A stretch of DNA of 10,306 nucleotides from Planctomycetota bacterium (GTDB lineage: Bacteria > Planctomycetota > Phycisphaerae > UBA1845): positions 1 to 10,306 of the forward strand of contig JADFRH010000025.1 of the NCBI GenBank assembly GCA_022561415.1. The letters are read 5' to 3'. Shown piece by piece: positions 5,612-10,306 of the stretch. The notes under the pieces were generated by a model. It saw only the letters and a list, made by a program, of their open reading frames with translations. It ran no database searches and was not told the origin of the DNA. The first letter of the stretch is position 1; each line of letters opens with the position of its first letter. The translations under genes and the position numbers were made by a program.

Positions 5612-7018
5612 TCAGTCTTGACGTCCCTCGTCATCGGCCGAAGCGCGGCGTACCTTGTCAAGATACTCGCCCATCTTCGCTTCGGCGCCTCGATCCGTCG
5701 GCGTGTAGTAGACCTTGTCGACGCCGAGGTATTCTTGCGGGACTATACCGCTTCTCGCGTCGTGCGGGTACCGGTAGCCCTCACCCGATCCCAGATTTTT
5801 CGCACCGCGATAGCCCGTGCCGCGCAGGTGCTTGGGCACCGGGAGCGTTCGGCCCTCTCGAACGTCGGCGCCGGCGGACCAAATGGCCTTCGCCGCCGCG
5901 TTCGACTTCGGGCAGCAGGCGAGGTAGATAGCCGCCTGGGCCAGCGGCAATTGACATTCGGGCATTCCGATCATCATCGTGGCATCGGCCGCCGCCTGGG
6001 CGAGAACCAGCCCGTGCGGATCGGCGTTGCCGATGTCCTCCGCCGCACTGATGACGATTCTCCGTGCGACGAACCGCGGATCCTCCCCGGCCTCGAGCAT
6101 ACGGGCGAGCCAATAGACGGCCGCATCCGGATCGCTGCCGCGAATCGACTTGATCATGGCGCTCACGGCGTCATAGTGCTCGTCTCCTGTGGCCGCGTAG
6201 TTTAACGCTTTCCGCTGAATCGAGTCCGCGGCCATCGCCAGATCGATGACGATGCCGGTCGGGGTTTGATCGCCCCGATCAATCTGTGACAGAACGGCCA
6301 CCTCCAGGGCGGTCAGCGCCCGCCGGGCATCGCCGTCGCACATAGTGGCCAGATGATCGGCGGCCTCTTCCGTCAGAACGGCCCGGTGCGATCCCAGTCC
6401 GCGCTCGACGTCGATCAGCGCCCGATTCAGCAGCAGCCGAATGTCGCTTTCGGACAAGACCTCGAACTGAAAGATCTGACTGCGCGAAATGAGCGGCGAG
6501 TTGACGGCAAAGAAGGGGTTCTCCGTCGTTGCGCCGATCAGGGTGATCACGCCCTCCTCGACATCGCCAAGCAACACGTCTTGCTGCGATCGGCTGAATC
6601 GGTGCAGCTCGTCGACAAACAGAATTGTCCGATGTCCCGTCGATTCCAGGCGCTCGCGGGCTTCGGCGAGTATCACGCGGATCTCTTTCACCCCGACGGC
6701 GGCCGCGTTGACCTGCTCAAAATGCGCGGACGTCGTGTCGGCAATCACCATCGCCAGCGTGGTTTTTCCGGTTCCGGGCGGGCCGTAGAAAAGGGCGCTG
6801 GTGAGGCGATCGGAAGCCAGCATGCGCCGAAGCAGCTTTCCTTCGCCCAGAAAATGGGCCTGCCCGACGAACTCGTCCATTGTCCGGGGCCTCATGCGCA
6901 GGGCCAGCGGCCGCACCGCCGCCCGATTTCCGCGACGTTGGTCCGAAAAAAGGTCAGCGGATCTCTCGGCATCGCGTGATTTTGGCAAGCGGGCTCGGGC
7001 TTCGGTTCGGTTGGGCAT
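5612..7018 (-). CDS. rarA: Replication-associated recombination protein A (AAA+ ATPase)
   Basis: RarA/MgsA is a clamp-loader-like AAA+ ATPase that acts at stalled replication forks; it is the bacterial relative of WRNIP1/Mgs1. The 468-residue protein begins with a basic region, then LRMRPRTMDEFVGQAHFLGEG. Walker A GPPGTGKT is at 79-86, Walker B ILFVDELHRF has D136 and E137, sensor 1 is IGATTENPFF with N167, and sensor 2 is DGDARRAL around R232. The C-terminal oligomerisation half contains YDAVSAMIKSIRGSDPDAA and AAEDIGNADP. The ATG at 7018 is chosen because a strong ribosome-binding site, aaggagga (7032-7025), sits 6 bases upstream. The open frame runs back to 7186, but that extension lacks family similarity and overlaps the glmS start. 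Divergent from glmS, upstream of the cyclo-ligase gene. Confidence 0.95.
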   Translation of the reverse strand: MPNRTEARARLPKSRDAERSADLFSDQRRGNRAAVRPLALRMRPRTMDEFVGQAHFLGEGKLLRRMLASDRLTSALFYGPPGTGKTTLAMVIADTTSAHFEQVNAAAVGVKEIRVILAEARERLESTGHRTILFVDELHRFSRSQQDVLLGDVEEGVITLIGATTENPFFAVNSPLISRSQIFQFEVLSESDIRLLLNRALIDVERGLGSHRAVLTEEAADHLATMCDGDARRALTALEVAVLSQIDRGDQTPTGIVIDLAMAADSIQRKALNYAATGDEHYDAVSAMIKSIRGSDPDAAVYWLARMLEAGEDPRFVARRIVISAAEDIGNADPHGLVLAQAAADATMMIGMPECQLPLAQAAIYLACCPKSNAAAKAIWSAGADVREGRTLPVPKHLRGTGYRGAKNLGSGEGYRYPHDARSGIVPQEYLGVDKVYYTPTDRGAEAKMGEYLDKVRRASADDEGRQD

Positions 7019-7024
7019 TGGCGG

Positions 7025-7048
7025 TCCTCCTTGATGGCAGCGATTATA
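7025..7048 (-). promoter_or_regulatory. -10-like box and ribosome-binding site of rarA
   Basis: A perfect TATAAT lies at 7048-7043 on the minus strand, with the Shine-Dalgarno sequence AAGGAGGA at 7032-7025. If both are used, the rarA leader is only about 18-20 bases. No good -35 hexamer is seen at the right spacing; TTGACC at 7087-7082 is too far away, with a 33-base spacer. The ribosome-binding site is secure; the promoter is tentative. Confidence 0.4.
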
Positions 7049-7072
7049 CGGCGTTTGGTACGCGGCACATCG

Positions 7073-7100
7073 TTGTACTGCGGTCAAAATAACCGATAAT
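7073..7100 (+). promoter_or_regulatory. Possible sigma-70-like promoter for glmS
   Basis: TTGTAC (7073-7078) and GATAAT (7095-7100) are separated by 16 bases, about 85 bp before the glmS start. The hexamers match the consensus at 4/6 and 5/6. A leader of about 78 bases would follow. I see no glmS ribozyme; that element is known from Firmicutes-type leaders and nothing like it fits in this gap. Confidence 0.35.
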
Positions 7101-7184
7101 CGGCAGAGGCTCCGGCTGGCGGGGCTATCGTGGGTTGCGCCACCTGAGCAGAGGGGCGTTCCCGTCGTCTGGAGCACTAGGAAC

Positions 7185-9008
7185 ATGTGTGGAATCGTCG
7201 CTTACGTCGGGAGTCGTCCGGCCCTGCCCATTCTTGTTGAGGGGCTTCGCCGGCTGGAATACCGCGGGTACGACTCGGCCGGGGTCGCCCTGGTTGACGG
7301 CGGCGAGATCAAGGTCACCAAGTCGGCCGGGCGGCTGTCGGCGTTGGAGCAGATCCTCGACGTGGGGATGCCGCACACGACCGGCATAGGCCACACACGC
7401 TGGGCGACACACGGCGCCCCGACCGATCGCAACGCCCACCCCCATAAGGATGCGACCGGGCGCATCGCGGTGATCCACAACGGGATCATCGAGAACGATC
7501 GCGCCCTGCGCACCTATCTTCAGCGCGAGGGCGTCACGTTCCGAAGCGAGACCGACACGGAAGTCATTGCTCAACTGATCGGGCGCTTGTACGCGGGCGA
7601 TTTGGAGAAGGCCGTGCGCGCGGCGCTGCACGAAGTCTCCGGCACGTACGGCATCGCGGTCATTTGCGCGGACGAGCCCGACGTCGTCGTGGCCGCCCGC
7701 CAGGGAAGCCCCCTGATCGTCGGCGTCGGAAAGGGTGAACACCTCCTGGCGTCGGACGCGGCCGCCCTGCTCGCCCACACCACCCAGGTCGTCTACCTCG
7801 GGGACGGGCAAATGGCCCGCCTCACACCCGACGATCTACGACTCACCACGCTGGATGCGATTCCCGTCGCGAAGGAGGTCCAGGAGATTGAATGGTCGCT
7901 CGAGGAGATCGAACTCGCCGGCTACGACCACTTCATGCAGAAAGAGATCGCGGAGCAGCCGGAATCGCTGGAGAACTGCCTACGCGGGCGCATCGACACG
8001 CGCGAGGGCGCGGTGTATCTCGGCGGCCTCGCCGATTCCACGCGCGAGCTGGTGCGGGCCAAGCGGATCATCCTCACCGGCTGCGGGACGGCGTGGCACG
8101 CCGCGTTGGTGGGCGAATACCTGTTCGAGGAGCTCGCTCGCATTCCGACTGAAACCGAATACGGCAGCGAATTGCGCTATCGCAATCCGATCATCGACGA
8201 CGGCACGGTCGTCGTGGCCGTGTCGCAGAGCGGCGAGACGGCCGACACCCTGGCCGCGATGGCCGAGGCCAAGCAGCGCGGGGCGATGACCCTCGGCGTC
8301 GTCAACGTGGTCGGCTCGACGCTCGCCCGCGAAACGGACGCCGGCGTCTACCTTCACGTCGGCCCTGAGATCGGCGTGGCGAGCACGAAGGCCTTTACGG
8401 GCCAGGTAACAGTGCTGGCGCTCATGGCCTGTTATATCGGTCGCCGGAGGCATCTTTCGTCCGCGGCCGCCGCACAGTTCATTTCCGCGCTATCGCAGAT
8501 TCCCGAACAGGTCAGGAAGATTCTCGAGCAAGGCGAAGAGGCCGAGAAGGTTGCCAAGATCTACGCTTCGGCCGACAACTGGCTCTACCTCGGTCGCGGC
8601 TACAACTATCCGGTGGCGCTCGAGGGGGCGCTCAAGCTCAAGGAGATCAGTTACATTCACGCTGAGGGTCTCCCCGCGGCCGAGATGAAACACGGTCCCA
8701 TCGCACTCATCACCGAGTCGATGCCGGTGGTCGTGATCGCCACGTCCGGCAGCCAGTACGAAAAGATCATCAGCAACATCTCCGAGGTTCGCGCCCGAGG
8801 GGGCAAGGTCATCGCCATCGCCACCGAGGGTGACCGCGAGATCAAGAAGCTGGTCGAGCATGTGCTCTACGTTCCCGACACGCCCGAACCCCTGCAGCCG
8901 CTTCTCACGGTCATTCCGCTGCAACTGATCGCCTACCACGCCGCCCTCATCCGCGGCTGCGACGTCGACAAGCCCCGCAACCTCGCCAAGAGCGTAACCG
9001 TGGAGTAG
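7185..9008 (+). CDS. glmS: Glutamine--fructose-6-phosphate aminotransferase (isomerizing)
   Basis: GlmS makes glucosamine-6-phosphate from fructose-6-phosphate and glutamine, the first step toward UDP-GlcNAc for peptidoglycan and lipopolysaccharide. At 607 residues it has the standard length. The N-terminal class II glutaminase domain begins MCGIVAYVG, giving the nucleophile Cys2. It also shows HTRWATHG (70-77), HNGIIEND (98-105) and SETDTE (121-126). Two SIS domains follow, with TGCGTAWHA (298-306), SQSGET (347-352), E487/H492 in KEISYIHAEG, H503 in MKHGPIALI and the C-terminal AKSVTVE with K602 for the Schiff base. All catalytic residues expected from the E. coli enzyme are present. The ATG at 7185 is preceded by GGAG at 7171. 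It is divergent from rarA and followed 181 bp later by a HAMP membrane protein on the same strand. Confidence 0.97.
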   Translation: MCGIVAYVGSRPALPILVEGLRRLEYRGYDSAGVALVDGGEIKVTKSAGRLSALEQILDVGMPHTTGIGHTRWATHGAPTDRNAHPHKDATGRIAVIHNGIIENDRALRTYLQREGVTFRSETDTEVIAQLIGRLYAGDLEKAVRAALHEVSGTYGIAVICADEPDVVVAARQGSPLIVGVGKGEHLLASDAAALLAHTTQVVYLGDGQMARLTPDDLRLTTLDAIPVAKEVQEIEWSLEEIELAGYDHFMQKEIAEQPESLENCLRGRIDTREGAVYLGGLADSTRELVRAKRIILTGCGTAWHAALVGEYLFEELARIPTETEYGSELRYRNPIIDDGTVVVAVSQSGETADTLAAMAEAKQRGAMTLGVVNVVGSTLARETDAGVYLHVGPEIGVASTKAFTGQVTVLALMACYIGRRRHLSSAAAAQFISALSQIPEQVRKILEQGEEAEKVAKIYASADNWLYLGRGYNYPVALEGALKLKEISYIHAEGLPAAEMKHGPIALITESMPVVVIATSGSQYEKIISNISEVRARGGKVIAIATEGDREIKKLVEHVLYVPDTPEPLQPLLTVIPLQLIAYHAALIRGCDVDKPRNLAKSVTVE

Positions 9009-9040
9009 AATGGACGAACGGCCGGTCTCGATTCGTCTTG

Positions 9041-9120
9041 GGCCGATAAGCTCCGCGACCCGACCGCTGCCGTACAGGCCGATAAGGGAATCAAATCCGC
9101 CCGAATTCCTGCCGATGAGA
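9041..9120 (+). promoter_or_regulatory. Repeated GGCCGATAAG motif upstream of HAMP gene
   Basis: The decamer ggccgataag occurs twice in the glmS-HAMP gap, at 9041-9050 and 9077-9086. A degenerate third copy, tgccgatgag, lies near 9111. GCCGATAA is the -10 element of FliA (sigma-28) promoters, but no TAAA-like -35 lies 15 bases upstream of either copy. These could be regulator-binding sites, variant promoters or chance repeats. Confidence 0.3.
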
Positions 9121-9189
9121 CACGTATCGTAAGCTTTTGCGAAGTCATTGTGATACGCATGCGCCCAGACGGACTGAAGGGGTCTATCC

Positions 9190-9867
9190 ATGGCAACGGA
9201 CAAATCTGGAAACGTGAACCGGGCCGGCGGTAAGCCCGGTCGTCGCCGGCTATTCTTCATTAACCCCGCGTTTCAGTGGAAGTACACGCTAACGATCGGC
9301 CTCACCGTGTTCTGCACGACGTCCGTGATCAGCACGATCCTCTACACCGTGTTGCACGAGCAGGCACGAATGCGCGTCCTGCAGCCGCATTCGTACGTTG
9401 CCAACGTGACGTCCGTCGTGTTGATCTCTGCGATTGTGCTTTCCGCAGTAACGGCCGGGGCGCTGAGCTTTTGGTGCATCATCGCCACGCACCGGATATG
9501 CGGTCCGGTCTTCGTTCTCCAGCGCTACATGAGTCAGCTCGCCGCCGGACAGATTCCCACGCTTCGACCGCTGCGCAAGAAGGACGAATTCAAGGAGCTG
9601 TACGCCGTGTGCGGCCGCGCCGTCGAGTCGCTCAGGGTAGCAAGGCGCACCGAGCTGATGTTGATCGGTCAGGCCCGCGATGCGTTGAATCAAGCCGGGA
9701 GCGGCGACGACCACGAGCGCCGCAACGGCTTGGCTATGGTCGCGACGCAGCTAGACATGCTACAGCAGGCGGCGGATTGTGCGCTCGGGGAAGAGCCCGA
9801 GCCGAAACCCGTTCAATCCGCGTCCGGCAAGACGGTGACCGAAGAGATCGAAGCCGCGGCGGTGTAG
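9190..9867 (+). CDS. Two-helix membrane protein with HAMP-like linker
   Basis: The product has 225 residues. A basic N-terminus (RAGGKPGRRRLFFINPAFQ) is followed by a transmembrane helix at about residues 32-54. A short extracytoplasmic loop of about 17 residues comes next, then a second helix at about 72-98. After it comes a HAMP-like region (HRICGPVFVLQRYMSQLAAG, about 101-150) with the conserved proline at 106, a coiled-coil-prone segment, and an acidic Pro/Glu-rich tail. No kinase, cyclase or methyl-accepting domain follows, so any signalling must be through a partner. The ATG at 9190 has aagggg about 7 bases upstream. Similar small HAMP proteins occur in Deltaproteobacteria and planctomycetes. 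A role in chemotaxis or c-di-GMP signalling is only a guess. Confidence 0.65.
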   Translation: MATDKSGNVNRAGGKPGRRRLFFINPAFQWKYTLTIGLTVFCTTSVISTILYTVLHEQARMRVLQPHSYVANVTSVVLISAIVLSAVTAGALSFWCIIATHRICGPVFVLQRYMSQLAAGQIPTLRPLRKKDEFKELYAVCGRAVESLRVARRTELMLIGQARDALNQAGSGDDHERRNGLAMVATQLDMLQQAADCALGEEPEPKPVQSASGKTVTEEIEAAAV

Positions 9868-9900
9868 AAGAGTGAAGAGTGAAGAGTTGGTAGTGAAGAG
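9867..9900. repeat. GAAGAGT heptamer tandem repeat
   Basis: Three perfect gaagagt units (9867-9887) begin at the last base of the HAMP gene stop codon, and a partial gaagag copy follows at 9895-9900. Near-repeats built on gctgac continue to about 9935. The stretch fills the gap between two convergent genes; no terminator hairpin with a T-run is evident. Confidence 0.55.
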
Positions 9901-9935
9901 CCTGCTGCCGACCGCTGACAGCTTATTGCTGACGG

Positions 9936-10306
9936 CTACGCGCCGATTCGCGCCTGCGTCACGGCGAAAATATGCTCGTTGCCTCGCTCGATGTTGCGAA
10001 GCACATCGGCATCCAACGGACCGTCCAGCCTGATCTGTGCGCACGCCGATACCGCCCCCTCACAGATGATGTTCTCCATCTCACTGACGTTGACTCCGGC
10101 CAGGCTGATCGCGTTGAGTATGTGCGCCAACACGCCCGGTCGATTGCGATGGCGAACCACGACCAGATAGGTGGCCGGCGTCTTCGCGCAGAGGTTGACG
10201 CAGTTGCGAACCGTGCCGGTTCGCAAATAGTCTTTGACGATCGCAATGGTCTCCACCGCGATGGCGCTCTGCGCCTGGTCGGTCGAAGCGCCGATATGGT
10301 GTGTGC
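9936..10306 (-). CDS. serA: D-3-phosphoglycerate dehydrogenase, C-terminal part
   Basis: SerA oxidises 3-phosphoglycerate with NAD+ in the first step of serine biosynthesis. The gene enters from the right edge, so only about 122 C-terminal residues are seen. The visible part begins with HHIGASTDQAQSAIAVETIAI. This matches the end of the catalytic domain and contains the active-site histidine of the PHxGxST motif. After a linker (DYLRTGTVRNCVNLCAK) comes an ACT regulatory domain, from about TYLVVVRHRNRPGVLAHIL to the C-terminus. It contains the GVN turn and ends NIERGNEHIFAVTQARIGA. ACT domains usually bind serine for feedback inhibition. The ATG-like starts inside the window are internal; the true start is beyond 10306. 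The gene is convergent with the HAMP gene. Confidence 0.92.
   Translation of the reverse strand, partial: THHIGASTDQAQSAIAVETIAIVKDYLRTGTVRNCVNLCAKTPATYLVVVRHRNRPGVLAHILNAISLAGVNVSEMENIICEGAVSACAQIRLDGPLDADVLRNIERGNEHIFAVTQARIGA

Noticed and set aside
7101..7184. glmS ribozyme in the leader
   Set aside because: The leader is short and shows no recognisable ribozyme core; the element is known mainly from Gram-positive bacteria.
7019..7186. N-terminal extension of rarA to 7186
   Set aside because: The 56 extra residues have no family similarity and cross the glmS promoter region; a strong ribosome-binding site precedes the ATG at 7018.
8490..9260. A 256-residue minus-strand gene overlapping the end of glmS
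   Set aside because: Mostly the antisense of glmS SIS-domain coding sequence, with no recognisable motif of its own.

Overview
The window looks like chromosomal DNA from a GC-rich, Gram-negative-type bacterium, most probably a planctomycete. Three things point there: a GckR-type SIS protein with an ITEGGET loop, a PilZ-like domain followed by a receiver domain, and hairpin-rich 'gcgttgcc' intergenic repeats. The phylum call comes from remembered sequence style, not from a search. Most genes are ordinary housekeeping genes. No rRNA, tRNA, CRISPR array, prophage or transposase was seen.

Layout. Positions 1-770 (minus strand) hold the start of an sn-glycerol-1-phosphate dehydrogenase-like gene and, overlapping its 5' end, the C-terminal half of a GckR/MurQ-like SIS gene. 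At about 765-785 the SIS homology stops in mid-domain, and a 5'-truncated prfA (release factor 1) begins on the plus strand. The two genes are joined head to head with both N-termini missing, which suggests a rearrangement or an assembly chimera. From 1640 to 1974 lie a hairpin-rich repeat and a 134-bp element with 17-bp perfect terminal inverted repeats. A complete M24 aminopeptidase P gene follows on the minus strand (1975-3375). After a divergent spacer of about 440 bp comes a plus-strand gene for a PilZ-like/receiver/Hpt-like protein (3815-4906).

From 5015 to 7018 the minus strand carries rarA followed 24 bp later by a 5-formyltetrahydrofolate cyclo-ligase gene, probably one transcription unit. 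A 166-bp divergent region separates rarA from glmS (7185-9008, plus), which makes glucosamine-6-phosphate for peptidoglycan and lipopolysaccharide. A two-helix HAMP-type membrane protein follows on the plus strand (9190-9867). The window ends inside the 3' part of serA (minus strand; ACT domain and catalytic His loop).

I see no defence locus, biosynthetic cluster or other clearly new system. The items most worth a second look are the prfA/SIS junction, the structured inverted-repeat element at 1821-1954, the PilZ-REC protein whose Hpt-like tail lacks its histidine, and the repeated GGCCGATAAG motif upstream of the HAMP gene.
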